Source: JAYYZW01 sp965217605
Lineage (GTDB): Bacteria; Pseudomonadota; Gammaproteobacteria; Ga0077536
Reading direction: 5' to 3'
DNA length: 64,000 nt
Assembly: GCA_965217605.1 (NCBI GenBank)
Contig: CBDCJB010000012.1
Location: 1-64,000 of the forward strand
The notes under the pieces were generated by a model. That model was not told where the DNA came from, made no database searches, and saw nothing but the letters and a program-made list of their open reading frames with translations. Within the stretch, counting starts at the first letter, position 1. Each line of letters begins with the position of its first letter. The translations under genes were made by a program, and so were the position numbers. Below, piece after piece: positions 8,604 to 17,356 of this stretch.

Positions 8604-9434
8604 CTATGATCTCCAGGCGTCGAAAAAATGATGAAGCGGGCCGAAGCCCGCGCCGATTTTGTAGTCCGCGCCCGCCGTAATGGCGCCGGTCGTGTATCGC
8701 TTCGCACGTACAATGGCCGCCTCCCTATCGTTGCCATGCGCAAGGTACGCGGCAATCGCGGACGAGAAGGTACACCCAGCGCCGTGCATGTTCACCGTAT
8801 CTATCCTAGCCTGCTCGAGCCAGCGGATTTGTGGCGCGCCACTTGCGCCGCGTATGCACACACAGTCGTCACTGCTGTCGCCTGCGCCCCGGCCGCCCTT
8901 GATCACGACCGCTTGATTTTCGCTACGACATAAATCGGCGGCCGCCTGTTGTACCGCCTCTCTCGTCAGAAGCGATCGTTCGAGCAGCATTTCTGCTTCC
9001 GGCAGATTGGGCGTCAGTACACTCGCCAGGGGAATCATCACGTCTCTGAGCGACGCGATCGCGTTGTCCGCCATCAGGCGGTCGCCCCCTTTCGCGACGA
9101 TCACTGGATCGACAACGACGTTACTGATCCCACTTTCCAGCACGCATAGGGACACGCGCTCGATGATGTCCACGCTGTGTAACATACCGATCTTCAGCGC
9201 ATCTACGCCGACGTCGTTGACGACGGCGCGAATTTGCTGCTCGATGAAAGCGGCCGGAACATCGTGTATGGCCGCCACCCCCTGAGTATTCTGCGCCGTC
9301 AGCGCGGTAACGACCGACATGCCGTAGCACTCCAACGCCGAGAAGGTCTTCAAATCCGCCTGAATGCCCGCGCCGCCGCTGCTGTCCGAGCCGGCAATGG
9401 TGAGTGCTCGTCGGTACTGTTTTTTGGACTCCAT
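8604..9434 (-). CDS. thiD: Hydroxymethylpyrimidine / phosphomethylpyrimidine kinase
   Basis: 276 residues. The N-terminal AGSDSSGGAGIQADLKTF is the family signature. VVDPVIVAKGGDRLM and the C-terminal anion-hole segment NMHGAGCTFSSAIAA (ribokinase-like GAGC) complete the fold. It phosphorylates HMP and HMP-P in thiamine synthesis or salvage. It sits between ybiI (55 bp upstream) and tenA (9 bp downstream). No thiE, thiM or thiC is in the window, which points to salvage rather than de novo synthesis here. Confidence 0.95.
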   Translation of the reverse strand: MESKKQYRRALTIAGSDSSGGAGIQADLKTFSALECYGMSVVTALTAQNTQGVAAIHDVPAAFIEQQIRAVVNDVGVDALKIGMLHSVDIIERVSLCVLESGISNVVVDPVIVAKGGDRLMADNAIASLRDVMIPLASVLTPNLPEAEMLLERSLLTREAVQQAAADLCRSENQAVVIKGGRGAGDSSDDCVCIRGASGAPQIRWLEQARIDTVNMHGAGCTFSSAIAAYLAHGNDREAAIVRAKRYTTGAITAGADYKIGAGFGPLHHFFDAWRS

Positions 9435-9489
9435 CGGGAACCACGTCGCTGTTTTCAGCCGATAGGGCTACGCGTATTTCTTTGCGGCC

Positions 9490-9756
9490 CTATCTCAACT
9501 GACTGTCTTTGCTCCCGCGCCGGTTGTAGCCGCTGAACGTTCGGTCTTGTTCGTCATGTTGTTCCTGACAAGCGACGCATAGCCGCACACCGGGGATGGC
9601 CTCGCGACGAGCGAGCGGGATATCGCTCTCGCAATCCACGCAGATCGCCAGGCTCTCGCCGTGTGGAAGCTGGCCGCGGACACGACTTACGGCGTCGTCG
9701 ATCGTTGCATCGATCTGGTCCTGTACCGCACCGTCTTTTGTATAACCACCCGCCAT
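9490..9756 (-). CDS. ybiI: DksA/TraR-type zinc finger protein, YbiI-like
   Basis: 88 residues, closely resembling E. coli YbiI from start to end: IPGVRLC and the C-terminus GYNRRGSKDSQLR are nearly the same as I remember them. The four zinc ligands are in CVDC and CVAC. The coiled-coil part of DksA is shortened, so it is not full DksA. Its role is unknown. It starts 9 bp after the secreted nucleoside hydrolase on the same strand. Confidence 0.9.
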   Translation of the reverse strand: MAGGYTKDGAVQDQIDATIDDAVSRVRGQLPHGESLAICVDCESDIPLARREAIPGVRLCVACQEQHDEQDRTFSGYNRRGSKDSQLR

Positions 9757-9765
9757 TCTTCTCCC

Positions 9766-10800
9766 CTACTGCGGCACGGGAGCCTGAACCCGGTGCACAA
9801 ACATTTCGATGAATCTAGGCCAGTCAAGGCCATGCTGGACGTTCATCTGTTGCGCACCCTCCGCGCCCGGCCAGATTTCGCTTCCAGCGACTGAAACACC
9901 ATAACTGATGCCGTGATCGATGTTCACATCGACGTAAAGCCGTTCTTTCGCGACGAGGCTCGGGTCGATCAGGCTTGCGACCGCTATCTGGTCGTACATC
10001 AGCCAGATCTTGTCCGGATCCGCTTCAAACCCCGGACCCAGGCTATCCGCCAACAATCGCGTGAGCGGCGTGTCGACCGCCACGAGCTTTTCGTACCATG
10101 CCTTTGACAACGCGGATTTTCTCGACACATTGAGCGGTGACAATTCAATGGGGATACCGGATCGCAGGGTAACCTTCGCTGCTTCGGGATCGACCCAGAA
10201 ATTGAACTCCGCATTGGGCGTTATATTGCCCGCCCCGTCTGGCAGCGCAGCAACGGCGCCACCCATGATTACGAGTTGCCTGACGCTCCTTGCAAAGCCG
10301 GGCTCGGCACGAATCGCCTGTGCGATGTTGGTCAGCGGACCGATGGCGACGAGCGTAACTTCCCCCGGGCGGGCCATAACGGTTCTGACGATGAACGATA
10401 CGGCTGTTTCGTCTTCGACTTTTTTGGTCGCAAATCCGCCGGGCGGTTCTGACGGTGGCTCATTCGAGTACCAGTTACCATAGTTGCGCACGGCGAAATC
10501 ACTTTTTTCATGAACGAGGGGCATGTCCGCGCCCTGATGCACGGCGATGGCCGGCTGATTTGCGATCTCCAGCATGCGCAAGACGTCGGACGTGGCCCGT
10601 TCTACACTTTCGTTGCCGGCGACCGTCGTCACGCCCAGGATTTCGAGTTCCGTCGACTGCAACGCAAGCATCAAGGCCATGCTGTCGTCGTACGGCGGCA
10701 TGACGAAATCGGTATCGAAAATGATCGGCATGCGGTCCTGCGCCGCGGCGACGCCACTCAGGGAAAAGCACGCCGATAGCACGGCAAGCAGCTTCTTCAT
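9766..10800 (-). CDS. Secreted nucleoside hydrolase (IunH family)
   Basis: 344 residues. An N-terminal signal peptide of about 20 residues (MKKLLAVLSACF to GVAAA) predicts a periplasmic enzyme. The metal-binding motif DTDFVMPPYDD at 29-39 is three residues longer than the classic DxDPGxDD. IIMGGAV-like VIMGGAVAALPDG and EFNFWVDPEAAKV confirm the family. It would release base and sugar outside the inner membrane, next to a divergent ribose-type ABC importer that could take up the product. It is first in the minus-strand ybiI-thiD-tenA operon. Confidence 0.9.
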   Translation of the reverse strand: MKKLLAVLSACFSLSGVAAAQDRMPIIFDTDFVMPPYDDSMALMLALQSTELEILGVTTVAGNESVERATSDVLRMLEIANQPAIAVHQGADMPLVHEKSDFAVRNYGNWYSNEPPSEPPGGFATKKVEDETAVSFIVRTVMARPGEVTLVAIGPLTNIAQAIRAEPGFARSVRQLVIMGGAVAALPDGAGNITPNAEFNFWVDPEAAKVTLRSGIPIELSPLNVSRKSALSKAWYEKLVAVDTPLTRLLADSLGPGFEADPDKIWLMYDQIAVASLIDPSLVAKERLYVDVNIDHGISYGVSVAGSEIWPGAEGAQQMNVQHGLDWPRFIEMFVHRVQAPVPQ

Positions 10801-10903
10801 TCCTTTTCCTCGAACAGGCTTATGGCGCCGATACCTCGAATGTCATTTGCGCAGAGTTGATGGGTAGAGTATATCGGCATTCGGCGTGAACCGGCGGTGA
10901 CCC
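10801..10903. promoter_or_regulatory. Divergent promoter region between salvage operon and ABC importer
   Basis: 103 bp separate the starts of the secreted nucleoside hydrolase (minus) and the solute-binding protein (plus). Both promoters and any shared operator must lie here or within the coding ends. A purine-rich GGAAAAGGA-type ribosome site precedes the minus gene. I could not identify a TPP riboswitch or a confident operator. Confidence 0.45.
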
Positions 10904-11875
10904 ATGCGTAAAGCGAACATGATGCTGATGGCGACGTTCCTGATATTCGGAATCGCGAGCTGTGGTCAGTCCGACCGATCAGCGGAAGATGCCGGGGCAC
11001 GAGGCAGTGCCGATGAACGTCCTGTCGTCGCGTTGATCATGAAATCTCTGGCGAACGAGTTTTTCGTCACGATGGCGGAGGGCGCGCGCGAACATCAGGC
11101 GTCACGCAACGAGCAGTACCGGTTGATCGTCAACGGCATCAAGAACGAAATCGATCTGGCGCAGCAGGTCGCTTTGATCGATCAGATGATCGCCGCAGAA
11201 GTCGACGCGATCGTCATCTCACCGGCTGATTCCAAGGCCATCGTGCCGGCGCTGGCCAGGGCTGATGCTGCAGGCGTCGTGGTCGTCAACATCGATAACC
11301 GCTTGGACGCCGACATCTTGGGCGAATACAAGCTGGACATCCCTTTCGTCGGGCCGGACAACTTCCTCGGCGCGAAGATCGTCGGTGACTACCTCGCGTC
11401 GGTGCTGACCGCAGACCGACAAGTGGCGATCCTCGAAGGCGTGCCGACGGCCTATAACGCGCGAAGGCGGACTGCCGGGTTTGAGGCGGCCATGGCAGAG
11501 GCCGGCATCACCGTTGTAGCGAAGCAAAGCGCACAGTGGGACCAAACCGCAGCGGTACCGGTTGCCTCGGGTATGCTGGTGCAACATCCCGACCTCGCGG
11601 CAATTCTGGCCGCTAATGACAACATGGCGTTGGGTGCGGCCGCCGCGGTCACGCAGGCCGGCAAGCGCGAGCAGATCACGATCATCGGCTTCGACAACAT
11701 CTCGGCCATTCAGACCTTGATCCGAGAAGGCCGTGTGCTGGCAACGGTGGATCAGCATGCGGATCTGCTGGCCGTGTACGGCATCGAACATGCGCTAGAA
11801 ACGCTGGAATCCGGCACAACACTGGCTGACAGGGCAACGCCCGTGGACCTCATCACGGCCGACACGCTCGATTGA
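10904..11875 (+). CDS. Ribose-type ABC importer, substrate-binding lipoprotein (RbsB-like)
   Basis: 323 residues. The signal ends in the lipobox IASC at about residues 17-20, so it is predicted to be a membrane-anchored lipoprotein. The body follows the type I periplasmic binding fold of sugar binders: NEFFVTMAEGAREHQA, VDAIVISPADSKAIVPAL, VVNIDNRLD, AILAANDNMALGAAAAV and IIGFDNISAIQTLI. The ligand is a pentose, nucleoside or related compound (inference from the flanking hydrolases). It overlaps the ATPase gene by four bases. Confidence 0.92.
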   Translation: MRKANMMLMATFLIFGIASCGQSDRSAEDAGARGSADERPVVALIMKSLANEFFVTMAEGAREHQASRNEQYRLIVNGIKNEIDLAQQVALIDQMIAAEVDAIVISPADSKAIVPALARADAAGVVVVNIDNRLDADILGEYKLDIPFVGPDNFLGAKIVGDYLASVLTADRQVAILEGVPTAYNARRRTAGFEAAMAEAGITVVAKQSAQWDQTAAVPVASGMLVQHPDLAAILAANDNMALGAAAAVTQAGKREQITIIGFDNISAIQTLIREGRVLATVDQHADLLAVYGIEHALETLESGTTLADRATPVDLITADTLD

Positions 11876-13434
11876 CTGAGAGCGCAATGGGGGACACTCG
11901 CCTTTCAATCAGGGATCTCGACAAATCTTTCTCCGTACCCGTTCTACGGCGCGTAACGCTATCCGTTAAACGCGGCGAGGTGCATGGACTCGTCGGGGAG
12001 AATGGCGCGGGCAAAACGACCCTCGTGAATATCCTGGCGGGGCTGCTCGAAAAAGATCGCGGTGAATTGCTTATCGATGGCGCCGCTTATGAACCCACCC
12101 GACCGGCGGATGCGTTCGATGCGGGTGTGTCCTTCGCCGCCCAGGAACTGAGCATCATCGGGACATTGAGTGCGGCGGAGAACATCTCGCTGCGGGATCT
12201 GCCGCATCGCAATTCAGTCATCTCCCAGGATGTGCTGAGAAAGAAGGCGCAAGCCTTATTGCAACGGGTTGGTCTCGAGAGCGTCCACGCGGATACCCGG
12301 GCGGACGATTTGAACCTCGCGGATCGTCAGTTGCTCGAGATCGCGAAGGCGCTGGCGACAGATTGCCGCTTGCTTATCCTCGATGAGCCGACGGCGGCGC
12401 TGACCGCGCCTCAAGCAAACCACTTGCACAGCATCATTCGCGACGTTGCCAGCTCCGGCACATCGGTGATCTACATCAGTCACCGGCTGGCCGACGTGCT
12501 GCACGTGTCGGATACCGTGTCCGTCCTGCGGGACGGGCAGGTTGTAACGACCGCAGCTTCGGACACGGTTTCCGTATCCGATCTGATGGAAAAGATGACC
12601 GGCCGCAGTCGTCAGGACGATGAGAGCCGGCCCGCGCAGTACATCAACACCGCGCCGGCGCTAGAAGTCGACGGCATCACGACGGATCAACTACCGCACG
12701 CGATCAGCTTTACCTGTCGCCGCGGAGAGATCCCTGGAATTGCGGGGCTCGCAGGATCTGGAAGGAGCGAATTGCTGCAGGCCCTGTTCGGATTGACGCC
12801 ATTGACGGGCGGAAGCGTCAGGCTGTGTGTCGGAAGTGGAAAGACGTCGATAAAAAACGCCCCTCACGCAGTGAGCCGCGGTGTGGCGTACCTCGGAGAA
12901 GACCGCCAGTCGATGGGATTGTTTTCGGGCCAGTCTGTGCTCACCAACATGATGGTGCCCGGCATTCAGGGAAACGCTTCGGTACTTCGACTGGTGGATC
13001 GCAGGCGGGAGCGCGCTGCCGGCACCGAACTCGTGAACAAAATCGACATCCGGTGCGAAAGCGTCGACCAGGACATTGCTCAGCTCAGCGGAGGCAATCA
13101 GCAAAAAGCCCTACTCGCCCGATGGCTGCATTGTGACTCGGATCTGTTTTTGCTCGATGAACCTACGCGCGGTGTTGACGTCAACACCAAGGGCGCGATC
13201 TACGAGATGCTCCATGCGTTGCAAAGTAGAGGAAAATCGATCTTGATTGCGTCCAGCGAAATAGAGGAACTGATGGCCGTGTGCAGCCGCATTCTGGTTC
13301 TGTCCGATCGCAAACTCGTCACATCGTTCGAGCGTGACCAGTTCTCTGAAGCGGAAATACTTGCCGCCGCGTTTCAGGAATACAGCGGTGCAATATCACG
13401 CATGACGCACGCTCCGAATGTGCCGATGAGTTGA
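11872..13434 (+). CDS. Ribose-type ABC importer, tandem ATPase (RbsA/MglA-like)
   Basis: 520 residues with two ABC domains. The first has Walker A GENGAGKTTL, the signature-region helix LNLADRQLLEIAKAL and Walker B LLILDEPTAAL. The second has the degenerate P-loop GLAGSGRSELLQ usual in this family, then the signature LSGGNQQKALLARWL and FLLDEPTRGVDV. The listed start is a TTG at 11872 overlapping the previous stop; an ATG five codons later (11887) is an alternative. It energises import of the ligand caught by the upstream lipoprotein. Confidence 0.94.
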   Translation: MTESAMGDTRLSIRDLDKSFSVPVLRRVTLSVKRGEVHGLVGENGAGKTTLVNILAGLLEKDRGELLIDGAAYEPTRPADAFDAGVSFAAQELSIIGTLSAAENISLRDLPHRNSVISQDVLRKKAQALLQRVGLESVHADTRADDLNLADRQLLEIAKALATDCRLLILDEPTAALTAPQANHLHSIIRDVASSGTSVIYISHRLADVLHVSDTVSVLRDGQVVTTAASDTVSVSDLMEKMTGRSRQDDESRPAQYINTAPALEVDGITTDQLPHAISFTCRRGEIPGIAGLAGSGRSELLQALFGLTPLTGGSVRLCVGSGKTSIKNAPHAVSRGVAYLGEDRQSMGLFSGQSVLTNMMVPGIQGNASVLRLVDRRRERAAGTELVNKIDIRCESVDQDIAQLSGGNQQKALLARWLHCDSDLFLLDEPTRGVDVNTKGAIYEMLHALQSRGKSILIASSEIEELMAVCSRILVLSDRKLVTSFERDQFSEAEILAAAFQEYSGAISRMTHAPNVPMS

Positions 13435-14390
13435 AGATGGAATCCGTCAAACTCATCGGAAAATACGCCGAAGAGAATTTCATTCTCGTATCCCTGATTC
13501 TTTTGATCTTGTTCTTCGGTTTTGTCTCCGACAATTTTTTTTCTGTGGTCACCTTGACCACCGTGCTCAACCAACTGCCGGCGCTGACGATCGTTACCGT
13601 CGGAATGACACTCGTGTTGATCGTGGGCGGCATCGACCTGTCCGTCGGGTCAGTACTCGGGTTCTGTGCGGTGGTCGTCGGTGTCGGCGTTGTCAGTCTG
13701 GGACTACCGCTGCCGCTGGCATGCCTGATGGGCATGGTGGCGGGATTTCTTTGTGGGTCGGTCAACGGGTTGCTGGTCGCGTATTTTTCGCTGCCTTCCT
13801 TTATCGTGACGCTCGGTATGTTGGAGATGGCGCGCGGCCTCGCCTACGTCACAACGGATTCGCAAACCGTCTATATCGGCGCGGCCATTCAGAAAATCGC
13901 GCTGCCGCTGCCGGGCATCGGCGTTTCCGGCGCGCTGTTGTTTTCATTGCTCCTGGTTTTTGCCGGACAATTCGTGCTGATGCGAACCGTGTTTGGACGC
14001 TACATCACAGCCATTGGCACGAACGAACACGCTGCGCGCATGTCAGGCATCGATATTCGACCGTATCGGCTTGCGGTCCTTGCCCTATCGGGCGCGCTGG
14101 CGGGCCTGGGTGGGATTTTCAACGCCTCGTATCTGGGATCTGCGGATCCGAACGCGGGCATTGGCCTGGAGTTGTCTGCGATCGCAGCCGCCGTCATCGG
14201 CGGCACCAGCCTGATGGGCGGCCGCGGTTCCGTGCTCGGCGCCTTTGCCGGCGTTCTGATCATCACCGTGTTGCAGAATGGCCTGGCGCAGATCGGCGTA
14301 TCAGAGCCGACGAAACGCTTGATCACCGGGGCTGTCATTGTTTTTGCCGTGCTGATCGATCGCTGGCGTGCACAGCACAAGGTGGGGTGA
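13431..14390 (+). CDS. Ribose-type ABC importer, permease (RbsC-like)
   Basis: 319 residues, about nine hydrophobic segments. The family motif GMTLVLIVGGIDLSVGSVLG is present, as is the C-terminal GIGLELSAIAAAVIGGTSLMGG, both diagnostic of the BPD_transp_2 (ribose/nucleoside) permeases. It overlaps the ATPase gene by four bases if the TTG at 13431 is used; an ATG at 13437 is equally likely. Only one permease gene is present, so it would act as a homodimer, as in ribose importers. Confidence 0.93.
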   Translation: MKMESVKLIGKYAEENFILVSLILLILFFGFVSDNFFSVVTLTTVLNQLPALTIVTVGMTLVLIVGGIDLSVGSVLGFCAVVVGVGVVSLGLPLPLACLMGMVAGFLCGSVNGLLVAYFSLPSFIVTLGMLEMARGLAYVTTDSQTVYIGAAIQKIALPLPGIGVSGALLFSLLLVFAGQFVLMRTVFGRYITAIGTNEHAARMSGIDIRPYRLAVLALSGALAGLGGIFNASYLGSADPNAGIGLELSAIAAAVIGGTSLMGGRGSVLGAFAGVLIITVLQNGLAQIGVSEPTKRLITGAVIVFAVLIDRWRAQHKVG

Positions 14391-14408
14391 CCGCTTCGAC
14401 GGCTGATT

Positions 14409-14479
14409 TCATTGATAGCTGTTTTTAAGCGTTCCGATGCCGTTGATGCCGATTTCGATCGTCGCGCCGCGTCCGTTGG
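14409..14479 (-). pseudogene. C-terminal scrap of a fumarylacetoacetate-hydrolase-fold gene
   Basis: On the minus strand a short frame reads GATIEIGINGIGTLKNSYQ and ends in TGA at 14409. It resembles the C-terminal strand pair of FAH-family hydratases/hydrolases, where a V-E-IEGIGTL-N pattern is common. The rest of the gene is gone; the deaminase stop lies just upstream on this strand. It suggests that deletion fused the deaminase region to the end of another catabolic gene. Confidence 0.4.
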
Positions 14480-14986
14480 CTAGGGCCCGTCGATCCCGAT
14501 CGGGAGTTTTGCAAAGCGGTCGTGGCAGAGCGCGCGGAGCGGATCGCATTCTTCGGGGAGCGCCGGACCGATCCACTCGTACACACCGCGGCCGCCCGCG
14601 TAGTAACTCGGTAAATGGGCGAGGAGGCAACTTCCTCCGACGTCGAGATCCTCGGAACCGAAAACGACCCGTCCGAAACCATGCATCAACAAGGCTGTCG
14701 TGCACATGACACAGGGCTCGAGGGTGGTGTAGCAGGTCATCTCCCGTGCGCGGGGCCAGAGCCCGCCCGGCACGTGGCTCATCGCTGTCATTTCGGCGTG
14801 CCAGATTGGGTTGTACTCAGGTTCGATCATCGAGTTTCCGCCCTCGGCAATGCGTTCTTCGCCGAGGGTGATCACTGCGCCGACCGCACAGTTGCCTGCG
14901 TCATAGGCCGCCATTGCGCACTCCACCGCGCGGCGCATGTGGTCGAGATCCGCCGGCTTCAGACCGGGCAGTGCAACGCCTCCCAT
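14480..14986 (-). CDS. Nucleoside/base deaminase (cytidine-deaminase-like zinc enzyme)
   Basis: 168 residues. The zinc and proton-shuttle motif HAEMTAMSHV and the two zinc cysteines in LEPCVMCTTALL are intact. The pattern fits the guanine deaminase/TadA-like branch (HAE-PCxxC). It removes the amino group of a purine or pyrimidine base or nucleoside. The C-terminus has an extended segment compared with the smallest members. It lies 60 bp after aprA on the same strand, but the ABC importer and nucleoside hydrolases nearby are its more logical partners. Confidence 0.88.
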   Translation of the reverse strand: MGGVALPGLKPADLDHMRRAVECAMAAYDAGNCAVGAVITLGEERIAEGGNSMIEPEYNPIWHAEMTAMSHVPGGLWPRAREMTCYTTLEPCVMCTTALLMHGFGRVVFGSEDLDVGGSCLLAHLPSYYAGGRGVYEWIGPALPEECDPLRALCHDRFAKLPIGIDGP

Positions 14987-15046
14987 GGCTCACCTCTCGT
15001 GGACACAAAAATTAATCGCTTCCCCATTCTGAAGAAAGGTCCGCAT

Positions 15047-16894
15047 TCAATCGTCGAGGATGTGGTGCACCGGGAGCTTGTCCATCTCCCATTCCTTGGT
15101 TTCGGGATCGTATCGGCATGATGTAAAGACGTGCCAATTTTCATCATCGAGCTTCGGAAAGTCGCCCCGATAGTAATAACCCGGCCATCGGGTTTCCTCT
15201 CGGTAGAGCGTGCTTCTCGCCACGGAATGTGACGCCCAAACCCGGTGGTTGAGTTCCCACGCCCGCTGGAGCTGGTGAAGATCTTCGGCCCCGATGTGAT
15301 CCAGGTCTTCGGTAAGCATGTCCAACAGTTCGATGCCGCGATCCAGCATCGGTCCATTGCACATATAAAAGGTGCTGATACCCCCGACATACTCGTCCAT
15401 GATCTTCTCGAGCCGCTGCAGGCCCATTAGCGGCGTGATGTAACTCGGCGACACGGTCCCGGCGACGATCTCGTTGCGGCCCACTTTGTAGTTTTCAAGT
15501 GGCTTGAATATTTCCTCCTCGAGCGCCGTGATGTGCGCTTCGTCCACCTGCGGTGGTCCGTCGGTCGAGTCGTTTATGTACTTGACGGCCGACTTCGCGG
15601 CTATGCGGCCTTCGGCGAATGAGCCCGACGAGAATTTGTGCGCGGAACCGCCCATCGTGTCCCCGGCGCCGAACAGCCCGTCGATGGTACTCATCCTGTT
15701 GTAGCCCCACTGGTAGTCAGGGGGCGCACAGTCCTCCGGACCGCTCGCCCATGCACCGGAGCAGGTGGCGTGCGAACCCATGACGTAGGGTTCGGAGGTG
15801 ATCAGCTCGGACGCTTTTTCCTTGGGATCGGTATTCTGCGCCGCCCATACGACCGCTTGCCCGATGGTCATGTCGAGAAAATCTTCCCAACCGATCTCTT
15901 CCTTCTCGGGGGTGTCGAGACTCTCCTGGGTCTGCATGTAAATCGGTCCCCTGCCCGCCTTAATCTCTTCGAGCAGCGCGTGATTGCGCAGGCAGGTCGG
16001 CATCGGCTGGGCCTCTGCGTATTTGCCGACGAGCGATTTGATCTCGTCGAACCAGTTTGCTTCGTATGCCTCCCCGTAGGCGTTGGTAGCGTATGACTTG
16101 AGCAGCAGGAACCAGGCGCCGACCGGCCCGTAGCCGTCCTTGAAACGGGTCAATACGATCTTGTTCTCCATCTGTATCATTTTGGTGCCGACGGGGATCA
16201 TCAAGCCGTAGGCAGAAGCGCTGCTCCACGGCGCGTACCAGGTTCGGCCCATCCCCTCGCCCACGGCACGCGGCCGATAGATGTGCGACGCGCCGCCGGC
16301 ACCGATGATGACCGTTCTCGCCCTGAAGACATAAAACGTCCCATCCCGGACATTGAAACCGACCGCGCCGGCGACGGTGTTGGGACGGTTCTTATCCATC
16401 AACAAATGCGTCACCATGACCCGGTTGTAAACTTCGGTAGCGGCTTTGCGGGCCGCCTCGGCAATGATCGGCTTGTAGCTCTCGCCGTGGATCATGATTT
16501 GCCACCGCCCCTCTCTGAGGTAGGTGCCGGTCTCCTCGTTCCTCATGATCGGCAGGCCCCATTCCTCGAACTTGTGCACGGTGGAATCGACGTGCCGGGC
16601 GATGTCAAAGGCCAGGTCCTCGCGCACGAGACCCAGCAGATCATTGCGCGCGTAGCGGGCGTGGTCTTCGGGCTGGTTTTCGCCCCACTGCATGCCCATG
16701 TAGGTATTGATCGCCGACAGGCCGTGCGCGACCGCACCGCTGCGCTCGATGTTGGCCTTTTCGACGAGGACGATCTTTAGATTCCGTCCCCAATACGCGG
16801 CTTCGTAAGTCGCCCCGCAACCGCCGAAGCCGCCGCCTATGACGAGGACGTCCGAATCTACATACTTGGTTTTTCTGGATGAAAATAGGCCCAT
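15047..16894 (-). CDS. aprA: Adenylylsulfate reductase alpha subunit
   Basis: 615 residues from the ATG at 16894, matching AprA length. An open frame continues about 270 bases upstream but overlaps aprB, so it is not used. The FAD dinucleotide motif GGGFGGCGA is at about residues 20-27. EKANIERSGAVAHGLSAIN is the AprA-type flavin segment, with further landmarks in HGESYKPIIAEAARKA and YNRMSTIDGLFGAGD. In sulfur oxidisers the enzyme runs in reverse, joining sulfite and AMP to APS, in the cytoplasm. aprM, aprB and aprA follow with 4-5 bp gaps. Confidence 0.97.
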   Translation of the reverse strand: MGLFSSRKTKYVDSDVLVIGGGFGGCGATYEAAYWGRNLKIVLVEKANIERSGAVAHGLSAINTYMGMQWGENQPEDHARYARNDLLGLVREDLAFDIARHVDSTVHKFEEWGLPIMRNEETGTYLREGRWQIMIHGESYKPIIAEAARKAATEVYNRVMVTHLLMDKNRPNTVAGAVGFNVRDGTFYVFRARTVIIGAGGASHIYRPRAVGEGMGRTWYAPWSSASAYGLMIPVGTKMIQMENKIVLTRFKDGYGPVGAWFLLLKSYATNAYGEAYEANWFDEIKSLVGKYAEAQPMPTCLRNHALLEEIKAGRGPIYMQTQESLDTPEKEEIGWEDFLDMTIGQAVVWAAQNTDPKEKASELITSEPYVMGSHATCSGAWASGPEDCAPPDYQWGYNRMSTIDGLFGAGDTMGGSAHKFSSGSFAEGRIAAKSAVKYINDSTDGPPQVDEAHITALEEEIFKPLENYKVGRNEIVAGTVSPSYITPLMGLQRLEKIMDEYVGGISTFYMCNGPMLDRGIELLDMLTEDLDHIGAEDLHQLQRAWELNHRVWASHSVARSTLYREETRWPGYYYRGDFPKLDDENWHVFTSCRYDPETKEWEMDKLPVHHILDD

Positions 16895-16898
16895 AACA

Positions 16899-17351
16899 TC
16901 ACGCCTGTCCGTTCTTGGGGGGCAAGGTGGGAAGCTTCTCCACTTTGAGCGCTTCAGGCTCGTGCGAAAGGAGCTGAGAGCTCCACATCTCGTCGCCGGG
17001 CGCCTCGTATTCGGACGGCGGCTTAATAGACCCCTCGGCGGTGGTCCTGATCGGAAATTTGAAATTTTTTTCGCGCCCGTCACGGTACTTGATTTTCCAG
17101 GATACCGTGCCTGCTTCAGGTTCCCTGAGCACCCGAACGCTGTGGCCCAGCGGGGCGAAATCCGCATACCCCCGAACGTCGATCGCGTTCTGCGGACAGG
17201 CTTTCACGCACGAGTAACACTCCCAGCAGAAATTAGGCTCGATGTTGTAAGCGCGACGGTAGGTCTTGTCGATGTGCATGATGTCGGAAGGGCAGATATC
17301 CACGCACTCCCCGCAACCGTCACATCGCGTCATATAAACGAAGGTGGGCAT
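16899..17351 (-). CDS. aprB: Adenylylsulfate reductase beta subunit (2x[4Fe-4S])
   Basis: 150 residues from the ATG at 17351 (MPTFVYMTRCDGCGECVDIC). Two ferredoxin cysteine sets, CDGCGECVDICP and CWECYSCVKACP, bind the two [4Fe-4S] clusters that carry electrons from AprA FAD. The C-terminal tail, about 80 residues, wraps around AprA in known structures. The gene lies between aprM (5 bp) and aprA (4 bp). A longer frame upstream overlaps aprM and is not real. Confidence 0.97.
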   Translation of the reverse strand: MPTFVYMTRCDGCGECVDICPSDIMHIDKTYRRAYNIEPNFCWECYSCVKACPQNAIDVRGYADFAPLGHSVRVLREPEAGTVSWKIKYRDGREKNFKFPIRTTAEGSIKPPSEYEAPGDEMWSSQLLSHEPEALKVEKLPTLPPKNGQA

Positions 17352-17356
17352 ATCGA

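Noticed and set aside
10801..10903. TPP riboswitch upstream of the thiD/tenA operon
   Set aside because: No recognisable THI-box core (CTGAGA and the paired GATCTGGATAATGCCAGC-like segment) is present in the divergent region or the ybiI-thiD gap.
16895..17167. N-terminal extension of aprA by about 90 codons
   Set aside because: It overlaps aprB in another frame. The AprA family begins at MGLFSSRK, and the ATG at 16894 sits 4 bp after the aprB stop.
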